In this document: positions 42,185 through 51,212 of the stretch, piece by piece | Layout: every line of letters starts with the position of its first letter | Numbering within the stretch: the first letter of the stretch is position 1 | Assembly (NCBI GenBank): GCA_017476005.1 | Contig: JAFVEM010000027.1 | Span: 1-64,000, forward strand | Length of the DNA: 64,000 bases | Direction: 5' to 3' | Origin: Selenomonadaceae bacterium | Lineage (GTDB): Bacteria; Bacillota; Negativicutes; Selenomonadales; Selenomonadaceae | Position numbers and translations under genes: made by a program | Notes under the pieces: model-generated | Databases searched by the model: none | Told to the model about the DNA's origin: nothing | The model's input: the letters and a program-made list of their open reading frames with translations, nothing else

Positions 42185-43837
42185 ATGCGTAGGCAACAAA
42201 AATCGCTGGCCTTGGCGCTCACTTTTGGCTTTTTGTTAGGCGGCAGTGCCAGCGCCGCCCCGGCTGTTTCCGATGAGCCTAGCGATGTCCGGGAGGCCAT
42301 CAATCAGCAGGAGAAACCGGCAGAAAACGCCGCCGTGGAAAACGTGCTTCCCGGCGATGCCGCCGCCAAACCAAGCTCCGCCAGTTTCCATCTCAATGCC
42401 CTCACGGTAGAACGGGAAGATGGCCTGAAGGTCAAACAGGCCGAGCTTGATAAAATCGCCGCTTCCTATGTGGGGCAGGACGTTACCTTGAACGATTTAA
42501 ACAAGGCCGCCAGCGAAATAACTCGCTACTGCCGTTCCCACGGCTATCCTGCCGCCACGGCGTATCTGCCGGAACAGGAATCCGCCGACGGCTCCATTAT
42601 TATCAAGGTGGCTCCCGGTCGTTACGGCAAAGTAAACATCGACAATCAAAGTTGTCTCAGCGACAACGTAGTGGCGCGTCTCACCCGAGGACTGCGCCAA
42701 GGTAGCGTGGTAAACGGTCGCGACCTCGAAACCTCACTTTATAACATCATCGGCATGGGCGGCGTAAAGGCCGGTGGACTCCTCGCTCCCGGCGCAAAAG
42801 AAGGGGAAACGGATCTCACTGTCAGGGTAGAGGACGGCAAGCGGAGTACCTACGTTTTGTACGCCAATAACTACGGCAGTCGCGCCGCCGGGCGTTATCG
42901 CTATGGGCTTATGGCCGACTGGTACGAAATGAGCGGACAGGGAGATCACCTCTCCGTCAATGGCATGGTGTCCAACGCCAGCCAAAAAGCCTACGGCTTC
43001 CGCTATGAACACGGCATTGGCACTACCGGCACCAAAATAGGCATAGGCGTCTCCCATTCCAACTATGAACTGGGCGCCCAACTCACCCAATGGGGGGCTA
43101 CCGGCAAAGCCACCACGGTAAGCGTTTTCGGCACCACGCCTCTGTGGCACAAAACCGACGAAGGCGTCAGCCTAAATTATGGCTACGACTACCGGGATAT
43201 GAAAGACGAACTGCGTACCGTAGGCTACACTGCCAACAAGAACAGTCACGCTTTCCATTTAGGGGTAGATGGCTTCAAACATTCGGGCAAGACCTATTTC
43301 ACCTACAACGTAACTGGTTATACCGGCAGACTTAGCGGCGACGGTGACATAATGGGCACCCATTTTGATTTGGGTAACGAAGGCAATTTCAGCAAAGGCA
43401 CCATTGATGCTTCGGTGGTACAAACCTTTAATAAAAATTGGGATATCCTCCTGCGTTTTTCGGCGCAACGAGCCGGCGGCGACTTGGATAACTCCGAAGA
43501 GATGTATCTGGGCGGCGCCAACGGTGTCCGGGCCTACCCCCAAGGGGAGGGCGCCGGCGACCATGGGTATCTGGCCAGCGCGGAACTGCGCTATCACACG
43601 AAAGTCCCCGGACTTACTCTCTCCACCTATTTTGATATGGGTCACGTTATGAGCGAAGATGTGCCGGCTCTCCGGGATGCTACCCTCAAGGGCTGGGGTA
43701 TAGGAGTGACTTGGATGCGGCCTAACAATTACTACGCTCGCCTAGACTACGCGCGACGCATCGGACTCCCGGACAATCACTCCGAAGATGCGGAAGCCAG
43801 CGGCAGATTGTGGTTTATGCTTGGCAAGATGTGGTAA
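42185..43837 (+). CDS. TpsB outer-membrane transporter (ShlB/FhaC type)
   Basis: The product has 550 residues. The ATG follows CAAGGAGG. Residues 1-24 form a signal peptide. POTRA_2-like and POTRA domains lie at about 65-230, with DLNKAASEITRYCRSHGYPAATAYLPEQ as the recognisable stretch. A 16-strand barrel follows, including NSEEMYLGGANGVRAYPQGEG, the conserved region of the family that carries the VRGY/F-like motif. It secretes a TpsA exoprotein through two-partner secretion. The partner is probably the gene at 44889, across an antisense gene. Confidence 0.92.
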   Translation: MRRQQKSLALALTFGFLLGGSASAAPAVSDEPSDVREAINQQEKPAENAAVENVLPGDAAAKPSSASFHLNALTVEREDGLKVKQAELDKIAASYVGQDVTLNDLNKAASEITRYCRSHGYPAATAYLPEQESADGSIIIKVAPGRYGKVNIDNQSCLSDNVVARLTRGLRQGSVVNGRDLETSLYNIIGMGGVKAGGLLAPGAKEGETDLTVRVEDGKRSTYVLYANNYGSRAAGRYRYGLMADWYEMSGQGDHLSVNGMVSNASQKAYGFRYEHGIGTTGTKIGIGVSHSNYELGAQLTQWGATGKATTVSVFGTTPLWHKTDEGVSLNYGYDYRDMKDELRTVGYTANKNSHAFHLGVDGFKHSGKTYFTYNVTGYTGRLSGDGDIMGTHFDLGNEGNFSKGTIDASVVQTFNKNWDILLRFSAQRAGGDLDNSEEMYLGGANGVRAYPQGEGAGDHGYLASAELRYHTKVPGLTLSTYFDMGHVMSEDVPALRDATLKGWGIGVTWMRPNNYYARLDYARRIGLPDNHSEDAEASGRLWFMLGKMW

Positions 43838-43852
43838 ATGCAAAAAAAATTT

Positions 43853-43879
43853 CCCCTTATGAGGTGTTCTCATAAGGGG
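43853..43879 (-). terminator. Terminator shared by tpsB and the antisense gene
   Basis: CCCCTTATGAG and CTCATAAGGGG form an 11-bp stem with a 5-base loop. On the minus strand it is followed by AAATTTTTTTG, so it mainly serves the minus-strand gene. Confidence 0.8.
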
Positions 43880-43885
43880 AATGGC

Positions 43886-44782
43886 TTACAGCATAGCCGC
43901 ATAGCGAGCTTGGTCGGCGGCGGGGATGCCCATGCTGTCCATGGCCTTGGTAGCGTCAATGCCTAAATTTTTCACTAGGTTTTTGACGGCACCAAGTAGC
44001 GAAGCGTCGGTGGCCTCCTGTACGGCCTCCTGTACGGCCTCCTGTACGGCCTTGTTTTTCTCATCTTCAATGAATTTCTCATATATTATTTTGAAAGTAG
44101 AGTAATGCACAATATCCACCTTCCTTCTTAGCATACTCTCAGATACTTGTCTGTTGGCCGACAGACTGACGGTTAGCACCGCATTCGCGCAGTTTATTGC
44201 CCATTACTCCGTTTGGTTTTCCGCCGAGATTACGGTGTTTTCCAACAGTTCTTCTGTGGCCTGTTTGGTTAGTGCCTTTAACCAGAGATGCGTTTCTTCA
44301 TCGAGCGCCTTAGTCAACACAAACTGACACGGGATATTTACTAGCCCCGTAAGGTAGTACACCCCCGGAAATTTTTCCTCCACCTTGCCCCCTAGCTCTT
44401 TTATCTTCTTGAAAAGTTCCAGCGGCAAACGATCTCGAACTAGCGTTACCGTTAGTTCCTCAAAGGGAATGGCGTTCACCGTCTCCCCCAGTCCCTTATA
44501 CAGAAAGGCATAGCCCACGGTTTTAACGTAATCGTCAATGGTCAGCCCGTCATCTGGGGATTTGTACTCAACGATGTTGTGACCACGAAAAATGGCACCG
44601 ATGTCATGCTTTATAATAGCCTCCGGCTTTTTCTTGATGATGAGCAAATCCAGCTTCAGCGGCTCTTTGCTTAATTCGTGTCCCGAGTCAAAGGATAAGA
44701 CATCCCGGTATTCTCTGAGGTCAAGCTCCATGGCTGCCACAAAGGCCGGGTGCCAGTGGTCTTTCTCTGCTTTATCTGCCAT
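43886..44782 (-). pseudogene. Rpn/PD-(D/E)XK-type gene with an in-frame stop
   Basis: A first segment (44782-44204, 192 codons) and a second (44179-43886, 97 codons) lie in the same frame and are separated by one TAA at 44206-44204. Read through, they give about 298 residues, the usual Rpn-family length. The nuclease core is in LKLDLLIIKK and HNIVEYKSPDDGLTIDDYVK, where the Asp and the Glu-x-Lys pair would form the PD-(D/E)XK site. The second segment ends with repeated AVQE units and a C-terminal helical region. It lies antisense between tpsB and tpsA. The stop may be a real inactivating mutation, or two proteins may be made. Confidence 0.7.
44012..44051. repeat. 12-bp tandem repeat encoding AVQE units
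   Basis: Three perfect copies of GGCCTCCTGTAC in tandem lie within the Rpn-type gene. They code for the repeated tetrapeptide AVQE, which extends a coiled helix. Copy-number change would stay in frame. Confidence 0.7.
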
Positions 44783-44888
44783 ATTCTATCACCATCCCCA
44801 GTATAACACGCCTAACAATCAGGCGCAACACCAAGTAAACCACGATAGTATAAAATATTTCCTGTAACACAGAAAGGAAGCGATTCAA

Positions 44889-47288
44889 GTGAAAAGGAAC
44901 TCTTTCCGCAATACCCTCGCGAAAAAAATCGCCTTGGCTTTAAGCCTTGGCCTCTTCTCCCTGACCCCGGCGGCGTTGGCTCTGCCTACCGGGGGCGTTA
45001 GCGACACGGCTACTATTGCTACTTCCGGCAACACCATGAGCATTACCGGCTCTACCGTCAACAATGTCATTAACTGGGACACCTTCTCCGTCGGCTCCAA
45101 TGAAAAGGTGCTTTTCACCAACGCCAATAACTACCTGAACATCGTCACCGGCCCCGGCATCTCCAATATCTATGGCACTCTCTCCGGCGGCGGTCATGTG
45201 TATCTCATTAACCCCCACGGGATTTTAATCGGCGCCGGCGCTACCATTGACAATATGGGGGCTTTTATCGCTTCTACCCGTAATCCGCAACACATTGACC
45301 TTGATGCTTTTAGAAATGACGGCACGGCGGTGGATAGCGTGTTACTCCCCTATAACGCCGACAATCTCCCCACTAACACCGCATACTCTGCGCCAATGTA
45401 CACCGGCACCCTTAGCGTGGCGGAGGTGAATCTCACCAACGTGAATAATGCCACCGACGTTATAGTGGAAGGTTCTTTCGTAGCACTGAAGAACACCGAC
45501 GCCTTGAAAAATATAACCCAAGTCCGCACGGGACTATCCGATGTGCCTTATGATCCCGATCAAAATTACCGCGCCCAAAGTCTGTACATCGGCACGGACA
45601 TCACCACCGATTCTAGCACCGTGACCCTCACCGACGCGCAACAAGCCAAGCTCTTTGACTTGAACACCGGGGCAACCCGTACCGATGCTGTTTCTGCCGC
45701 GAAACTCATCACCAGTCGCGAAGAGTTGGGGGCTATCAGTGACGGTGATACCAATTATTACATGCTCGCCAATGACATTAATATGGGAACGACTAATTTC
45801 GCGCCCATTGGCTACGGCACCGACTATGGTTTCCGTGGCACTTTCAACGGCATGGGATATTCCATTAAAAATCTCACGATTTCTCACGATGCCCTCAGCG
45901 GCAATCATCCTGTTGGTCTCTTCAGCATCTTTAATCCTTCCGAAGTTATGTACGTCAATTCCCTCCGCAATCTGAGACTGGAGGATGTAAACATTGACGG
46001 TACTTATGATTTCTCATACAATGACCAAAGCATGGTTTATGCGGTAGCCACCGGTGCCTTGGTGGGTTCTTCTAGTTACAACAAAATGCTGTACTCCACC
46101 ACCGGCTTGAATCTGCCCACTATCGACAATGTTTCGGTGAGCGGCACGGTTAAAGGAATGGATTATACCGGCGGTATAGTGGGTAGAGGTGACGGCTTTA
46201 TTACCAATACCCAAAACGTGGCCACGGTCACCATGTCGGGCAATGTATATGGCGGCGGCGTTATTGGTTATCATGATGGACAGCCCGGCTCACAGATTAT
46301 CAATGCTCGCAATGACGGAAATGTGTCGGCGGCAAATAGCAACTCTGTTTGGACTAACGGCAGTCAAAACAAATACAGCCGTAGCATTGGCGGCGTTGTG
46401 GGCGGCGCATACAAAACCTATCCCACCGTGTATAATATCTTATACGCCTACAACAACGGCAACGTAACGGGCAATTTGGCCGGCGGTATCATTGGCGGTG
46501 AAATCGACACCCTTACTACCGGCAGCAGTATTCCCACCGTTAATACGGTGCAATACGGCTATAACACCGGAACCATCACCAATTGGGCATTCACGGCAAA
46601 TGAATTTTCTTCTTACACTAATACAGTATCGACAAGTGCTTCTACTTCCTCCGCAGCCTCGACTCTCAGTGGAGTGATAATTTATCCTAATGTTAGCCCG
46701 GGGTTGAGTCAAGCCTCTAACACGGAAGCTCTTGATGCCACTGCCGCCACGCATTACGTCGGTAGTTTCGACATCACCATCGACAGCACCAACAAGGGCA
46801 ACACCATCAGCTATGCTAGCAGTGACAACAGCAATGCCGACAACAGCAACAATTCCACCAACAACGGCACCGATAGCGGCAACACTAACAGCAATACCGA
46901 CAGCAACAATAATGCCAACAGCGGCAGTAACACCGATACCGCTAACAGTGACAACAGCAATAACAACAGTAACGCCAGCAACGATAATAATAACAGCAAT
47001 ACCAACAACGGCAACACCGACAGCTGCCTCCCCGACTTCAGCAACCCCATCATTGCCCTCATGGAAGAAGTCGGCATGGATAACGGCGTAGCCTTGAGTT
47101 TGAACGGCAATCTAGTGAGCGTCACGCGTCCCGAAGGCGAAAGAGGCGGCGAAGGCGGCCTGAACCCGGCCGGTTCCGGCGCTTTCGGTGAAGCACCGGC
47201 AGACCTTCCCGGCGGCGCAGAGAACATCGTGGAAAATAGCGACAACGGCGCATCTCCCGGCGACGAAGGGGAGAATGAGGAAGAGTAA
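44889..47288 (+). CDS. TpsA exoprotein with filamentous-haemagglutinin secretion domain
   Basis: The product has 799 residues. It starts at a GTG after AAAGGAAG. Residues 1-33 are an extended signal peptide. The TPS domain follows at about 35-250, with the conserved NPHGILIGAGATIDN (NPNG/NPHG motif). A beta-helix passenger continues to about 640, with GLUG-like repeats such as NVSVSGTVKGMDYTGGIVG. A low-complexity Asn/Ser/Thr/Asp region (about 640-715) leads to a short globular end with an acidic tail. It is probably exported by the TpsB at 42185. A possible role is adhesion or contact killing; no toxin domain is seen. Confidence 0.9.
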   Translation: MKRNSFRNTLAKKIALALSLGLFSLTPAALALPTGGVSDTATIATSGNTMSITGSTVNNVINWDTFSVGSNEKVLFTNANNYLNIVTGPGISNIYGTLSGGGHVYLINPHGILIGAGATIDNMGAFIASTRNPQHIDLDAFRNDGTAVDSVLLPYNADNLPTNTAYSAPMYTGTLSVAEVNLTNVNNATDVIVEGSFVALKNTDALKNITQVRTGLSDVPYDPDQNYRAQSLYIGTDITTDSSTVTLTDAQQAKLFDLNTGATRTDAVSAAKLITSREELGAISDGDTNYYMLANDINMGTTNFAPIGYGTDYGFRGTFNGMGYSIKNLTISHDALSGNHPVGLFSIFNPSEVMYVNSLRNLRLEDVNIDGTYDFSYNDQSMVYAVATGALVGSSSYNKMLYSTTGLNLPTIDNVSVSGTVKGMDYTGGIVGRGDGFITNTQNVATVTMSGNVYGGGVIGYHDGQPGSQIINARNDGNVSAANSNSVWTNGSQNKYSRSIGGVVGGAYKTYPTVYNILYAYNNGNVTGNLAGGIIGGEIDTLTTGSSIPTVNTVQYGYNTGTITNWAFTANEFSSYTNTVSTSASTSSAASTLSGVIIYPNVSPGLSQASNTEALDATAATHYVGSFDITIDSTNKGNTISYASSDNSNADNSNNSTNNGTDSGNTNSNTDSNNNANSGSNTDTANSDNSNNNSNASNDNNNSNTNNGNTDSCLPDFSNPIIALMEEVGMDNGVALSLNGNLVSVTRPEGERGGEGGLNPAGSGAFGEAPADLPGGAENIVENSDNGASPGDEGENEEE

Positions 47289-47442
47289 AACTCTCCATTC
47301 GTCAAAAAGGGCGATTTCTCCTAAAAACAGTAGCTATCAGGCGATTTTCAGGTATATTTAAGTTTCTAAGCGTTTTTTGGGGATTGCTTGAGGCCAAAAA
47401 TCATTGTACATTAACGCGAATTAAGAGTGTGGTTTGTTTGTC

Positions 47443-47505
47443 CATCCCCTGATGCTAAGCACTCCCATATGTCCGGGAGATTGCCCACATCAGGGGATTT
47501 TTGTT
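47443..47505 (+). terminator. Nested hairpin with T tract before the NYN gene
   Basis: An 11-bp outer stem ATCCCCTGATG/CATCAGGGGAT closes a loop that itself carries CTCCC/GGGAG, and TTTTTGTTTTTG follows. This could end the tpsA transcript, or act as a regulated leader since the NYN start is only 17 bases further on. Confidence 0.6.
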
Positions 47506-47521
47506 TTTGTGGGAGGTTTTT

Positions 47522-48259
47522 ATGGGTAGCAACGATAAAACAGCTATATTTGTTGACGGTGCTTTTTTTATCAAAAGATCTCTCCGCATTTTTGGCTCGG
47601 TTGCGCCAGAAGAACTTGCTAGGAAGCTGTGGTCATACTCTATACGGCATATATATCCCTTGCGCGATGAAAAATCGGTTGACCCGCTTTACCAGGATCG
47701 CGAGAGGCGAAACTTTGCCGACTTTTCCTATGCGCTTGATCATTTGTACCGAATATTCTTTTATGACTGCCCACCTTTGCAAAAAAGTATGCATCACCCG
47801 GTCACAAAAAAAGTCATAAATTTTAGCAAATCTGAGCGTGGCTTATGGCGGTTAGCATTTCATGAAGAACTCCGTAAAAAGCGCAAGGTGGCCTTGCGGT
47901 TGGGAAACATCGACGAAACAAACTGCGCGTGGACGATAAAAGCGGAGAAAGTCAAGGAGCTATACACCCATAAAATTCAAATCAGCGACCTTGGGGAAGA
48001 TGACTATGTGCTTTCGGTACGCCAGAAAGGCGTTGATATGCGTATAGGTCTCGATATTGCTTCTGTGGCGTTTAAAAAACAAGCATCTCGCTTTATCCTC
48101 ATTTCTGGGGATAGCGATTTTGTGCCGGCAGCAAAATTAGCGCGGCGTGAGGGGATTGACTTTGTACTCGATTCTATGCGTGCACCCGTCAAACCGGACT
48201 TGTATGAACACATTGAGCAAGACTTGCTTGGCGTACCATTAAAGCCTTGGCGGACATAA
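47522..48259 (+). CDS. NYN-domain (PIN-like) protein
   Basis: The product has 245 residues. The ATG follows GGGAGG with a 5-base gap. A NYN/LabA-like nuclease fold is seen in KTAIFVDGAFFIKRS with the first catalytic Asp, GVDMRIGLDIASVAF with further acidic residues, and FILISGDSDFVPAAKLARREG with the Asp pair of the active site. Such proteins cut RNA or serve as accessory nucleases. Its 3' end overlaps the next gene by 13 bases, so the two belong together. Both lie beside tRNA-Ser in a likely accessory patch. Confidence 0.8.
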   Translation: MGSNDKTAIFVDGAFFIKRSLRIFGSVAPEELARKLWSYSIRHIYPLRDEKSVDPLYQDRERRNFADFSYALDHLYRIFFYDCPPLQKSMHHPVTKKVINFSKSERGLWRLAFHEELRKKRKVALRLGNIDETNCAWTIKAEKVKELYTHKIQISDLGEDDYVLSVRQKGVDMRIGLDIASVAFKKQASRFILISGDSDFVPAAKLARREGIDFVLDSMRAPVKPDLYEHIEQDLLGVPLKPWRT

Positions 48260-48708
48260 ACCATAGCCGCTGGGAAGATTATTATGATGAGGATGAGGCC
48301 ATCCTAGATTTACCATCGTTGCAAAATACTGGCAGGGCAGCCATAGGCTTTGGCAATGGGAACGGATATAACGCCATGATTCAAGCCACCAACGAAGCCT
48401 TGGCAGACTTGAGACAAAAAATAGATTTACCGAACAGCCGCTATATACTGGTGGCTTATCGGTGTGCAAATGACGAAGCAGATGCCGTGTGCGGCAAGAA
48501 GCGTAGCAAGGCACTCTGGGACATTTTTTGGTCGGTACATCACGATGCCAGATTTATTTGGAGCATAAATACCGATCACAGATTGGGGGACAAGGTAGAA
48601 CTTACGCTCATCGCCGGAGATGTGCAAGACAACCGCCATGCCACCGATGAGGATATTGATATTGCCGAGGGGAACACAGCAACTCTTCGAGTAGAAAGCA
48701 AAATTTGA
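48247..48708 (+). CDS. Stand-alone FtsZ C-terminal-domain-like protein
   Basis: The product has 153 residues. It starts at a TTG overlapping the NYN gene; no ribosome site is evident, so coupling is likely. Residues about 28-125 follow the pattern of the FtsZ second domain by eye: AAIGFGNGNGYNAMIQATNE in place of the usual AIGxGEASGxNRAxEA, a strand YILVAYRC, a long helix, then FIWSINTDHRLGDKVELTLIA matching the family's GxxxDxxLGDEVRVTVIATG. There is no N-terminal GTP-binding domain and no tubulin signature GGGTGSG. It may modify or mimic tubulin-type polymers. The resemblance is my own reading, with no search. Confidence 0.55.
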   Translation: MADINHSRWEDYYDEDEAILDLPSLQNTGRAAIGFGNGNGYNAMIQATNEALADLRQKIDLPNSRYILVAYRCANDEADAVCGKKRSKALWDIFWSVHHDARFIWSINTDHRLGDKVELTLIAGDVQDNRHATDEDIDIAEGNTATLRVESKI

Positions 48709-48837
48709 TGATGGTAAACGATATGCATGGTATTGGATATTAATTAGACAATTCTGACATTTATTGTTGCTCAACATTTTCCATATTGGTGCTATGTATC
48801 CATTTTTTTCACCCAAAGCACCCCGTTTTACTATGAA

Positions 48838-48862
48838 CTGCCCCACAAATCGCCCCACAAAC
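48838..48862. repeat. Direct repeat GCCCCACAAA next to tRNA-Ser
   Basis: Two copies (48840-48849 and 48852-48861), 12 bases apart, on the 3' side of tRNA-Ser beyond its terminator. This mirrors the G-rich pair beside tRNA-Arg and may be left from an integrase arm site. Confidence 0.4.
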
Positions 48863-48863
48863 A

Positions 48864-48901
48864 AAAAAATAACCGGGCAATCAGAAGAATCTGATGCCCG
48901 G
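48864..48901 (-). terminator. Terminator of tRNA-Ser
   Basis: CCGGGC/GCCCGG with an inner ATCAGA/TCTGAT stem. On the minus strand it is followed by TTATTTTTTTG. Confidence 0.8.
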
Positions 48902-48914
48902 AATCCTTGTCAAA

Positions 48915-49003
48915 TGGCGGAGCGGGAGGGATTCGAACCCTCGCAGCCTTGCGACTCTAACGATTTAGCAAACCGTCCTCTTCAGCCTCTTGAGTACCGC
49001 TCC
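48915..49003 (-). tRNA. tRNA-Ser (anticodon GCU)
   Basis: An 89-base tRNA with CCA encoded. The acceptor GGAGCGG pairs with CCGCTCC. The anticodon stem ACGGT/ATCGT encloses TTGCTAA, giving GCT. The long variable arm is typical of serine tRNAs. It has its own promoter and terminator. Confidence 0.95.
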
Positions 49004-49032
49004 ACGATGCGGCTACCGCACCAACGGGCTAT

Positions 49033-49061
49033 AGTCTAACACACTTGTAATTTTGTGTCAA
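49033..49061 (-). promoter_or_regulatory. Promoter of tRNA-Ser
   Basis: On the minus strand, TTGACA and TAGACT are 17 bases apart, 30 bases before the tRNA. It lies in the gap behind clpX. Confidence 0.75.
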
Positions 49062-49077
49062 GCGTCAAATGAAAATA

Positions 49078-50388
49078 TTACCCAACTTTTTTCAGCGCCA
49101 TGGGTTCGATGGTGGGAGACTGCCCGTCGGTAATGCATTTTTCGGTGATAATGACTTTCCGCGCCTCGTTGGTGCGAGGGATGTCGAACATTATATCCAG
49201 CATGGTGTCCTCAATTATCCCCTTCAGGGATCTGGCGCCGGTCTTGCGCTTTATGGCCTCCTTGGCCACGGCGCGCAACGCCCCCTCTTCAAATTTTAAC
49301 TCCACGTTGTCCATGGACAAAAGTTTCTCGTACTGCTTCACCGGGGCGTTCTTCGGTTCCGTCAAAATTCGCAGGAGCGCGTCCTCGTCTAGGGTTTCCA
49401 AGGTGCAAATCACCGGCAGACGGCCAATAATCTCCGGAATGATGCCGTACTCCATGAGATCTTCGGGGCGGACTTTATGGATTAGCTCGTCGTACTTGGG
49501 CTTCTCGTCTTTCCCCTGTACGGCGGCGCCGAAACCGATATTAGCGTCGGATTTTTGCAGGCGTTTGGCTATTATCTTGTCAATGCCCACAAAAGCACCG
49601 CCCACGATGAAGAGAATATTTTTGGTGTCCAGCTTGATGGTGGGCGCCTCCGGATGCTTGCGTTGGCCGCGAGGGGCAAATTCTACCATGCTGCCTTCAA
49701 GCATTTTGAGCAGGGACTGCTGCACTCCTTCGTGGCCGGGGTCGGCGGTGATGGAATTGTTGGCGCCGGACTTGCGCGCAATCTTGTCGAACTCGTCCAA
49801 ATAAATAATGCCGTGTTCCGCCTTGCTGATGTCCTTGTCGGCGGCGTAGTAGAGATTTCGCACGGCCACCTCCACATCAGCCCCTACAAAGCCCGCCTCC
49901 GTGAGGCTGGAGGCATCAGTGACGGCGAAGGGAATGTCTAGGAGCTTCGAGAGGTGAGAAAGGAGCGCCGTTTTGCCGCAACCGGAGGGGCCGATCATAA
50001 TGACGTTGGATTTTTCTATTTCTTCGCCGTCGGCGTTATTGTAGCCGTATTTCATGCGCTTGTAATGATTGTAGGCGGCTACGGCGAGGATTTTTTTTGC
50101 CCGGTCTTGGTTGATAATGTACTCGTCCAAATAGGCTTTGATGATATGAGGGCGATTTCTCGTCAAAAGGTCGTCCAGCTCCCCGGCGAAGCTCTCCCCA
50201 CCTTGCTGACTGTCGGCGTGTTCGTGCGCCTCGATGAAATGATAAATATCGGTGATGCAATTTTTGCAAATACAAACCCCTACATTGGCGTCGATGATGG
50301 GCATATCATACTGACTGCGTACCTCCACCACGCGCTTGCAGTAACTGCACTGATACCGCTGGTAGCTTTGCTTAGTTTCTTTGGCCAT
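49078..50388 (-). CDS. clpX: ClpX-type AAA+ unfoldase
   Basis: The product has 436 residues; the ATG follows AAAGGAAA. The N-terminal zinc-binding domain has CSYC and CKNC (about 14-44). The AAA core shows GPSGCGKTALL (Walker A), TEAGFVGADVE (pore loop, GFVG instead of GYVG), IIYLDEFDKIARK (Walker B), IGFGAAVQ with the IGF loop that docks to ClpP, and PEIIGRLPVICTLE. It feeds substrates to ClpP. No clpP or tig gene is adjacent, which differs from the common tig-clpP-clpX order, so it may be a paralogue. Confidence 0.9.
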   Translation of the reverse strand: MAKETKQSYQRYQCSYCKRVVEVRSQYDMPIIDANVGVCICKNCITDIYHFIEAHEHADSQQGGESFAGELDDLLTRNRPHIIKAYLDEYIINQDRAKKILAVAAYNHYKRMKYGYNNADGEEIEKSNVIMIGPSGCGKTALLSHLSKLLDIPFAVTDASSLTEAGFVGADVEVAVRNLYYAADKDISKAEHGIIYLDEFDKIARKSGANNSITADPGHEGVQQSLLKMLEGSMVEFAPRGQRKHPEAPTIKLDTKNILFIVGGAFVGIDKIIAKRLQKSDANIGFGAAVQGKDEKPKYDELIHKVRPEDLMEYGIIPEIIGRLPVICTLETLDEDALLRILTEPKNAPVKQYEKLLSMDNVELKFEEGALRAVAKEAIKRKTGARSLKGIIEDTMLDIMFDIPRTNEARKVIITEKCITDGQSPTIEPMALKKVG

Positions 50389-50590
50389 TTATTTTTGTTT
50401 CCTTTCGTATGCGCTGAAAATTGAGTTTACTCCTTGTATTATCCCCTATATGCTATCATTTTTCAAGAAATTTTTCGGCGCATTGACCGGACAGGCAAAA
50501 AAGCGGCAGGAAATTTTCGGTCGGAGGCGAATACAAATCATCAGTAGCGGACGCTTTCATGGATTGCTGATTACGCGGGAGGGGAAGAAA

Positions 50591-51208
50591 ATGGAAAATA
50601 AAGCTATGTTTCGCATTTCTTACGGACTGTATGTGCTGACGGCCAACGCCGACGGCAAGGACAACGGGTGCATTATCAACACCGTCACCCAAGTGACCTC
50701 GGAGCCGAATCAAATTACCATCGCCGTCAACAAGAATAATTTTACCCAAGACATGATCGCCGCCAGCGATCGCTTCACCGTGTCCATCATTAGCGAAGCG
50801 GCCTCCTTTAACCTCTTTAAACGCTTCGGCTTTCAATCCGGTCGCACGGTGGATAAGTTCAGCGGCTTCGGCGCGGCCAAGCGTCTCGCCAACGGCACCT
50901 TGGCCATTACGGAAGGCACCAACGCCTACATTTCGGCGGAGGTTTTCCGTATCGTCGATGTGGGAACCCACACCGTCTTTTTTGCCAAGGTTTCCGACGC
51001 GGTCATTTTGAACGACACCCCCTCGGCCACCTACAACTACTATCAGGCCCACATTAAGCCGAAACCGGAAAACACCGTGGCCAAAGGGAAAACCATCTGG
51101 CGTTGCTCCATTTGCAACTACGAATACGAAGGAGAAGAACTGCCCCCGGGCTACATTTGCCCCATTTGCAAGCATCCGGCCTCGGATTTTGTGAAGGTCA
51201 CGGGCTAA
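50591..51208 (+). CDS. Flavin reductase-rubredoxin fusion (Hrb-like)
   Basis: The product has 205 residues; the ATG follows GGGAGGGG. The N-terminal flavin-reductase domain (about 1-155) has YGLYVLTANADGKDNGCIIN, binding FMN. The C-terminal rubredoxin domain has CSIC (about 168) and CPIC (about 191) that ligate one iron. Such proteins act as electron donors to flavodiiron oxygen or NO reductases in anaerobes. The partner reductase is not in the window. It is divergent from clpX, with a 202-base gap. Confidence 0.92.
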   Translation: MENKAMFRISYGLYVLTANADGKDNGCIINTVTQVTSEPNQITIAVNKNNFTQDMIAASDRFTVSIISEAASFNLFKRFGFQSGRTVDKFSGFGAAKRLANGTLAITEGTNAYISAEVFRIVDVGTHTVFFAKVSDAVILNDTPSATYNYYQAHIKPKPENTVAKGKTIWRCSICNYEYEGEELPPGYICPICKHPASDFVKVTG

Positions 51209-51212
51209 AACC

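Noticed and set aside
44204-44206. Recoded stop (readthrough) in the Rpn-type gene
   Set aside because: The stop is TAA, not UGA or UAG, and no structured element follows. A nonsense mutation is more likely.
46811-47305. 164-codon Leu-rich minus-strand frame opposite the end of tpsA
   Set aside because: It mirrors the Asn/Ser-rich low-complexity region and is not a real membrane protein.
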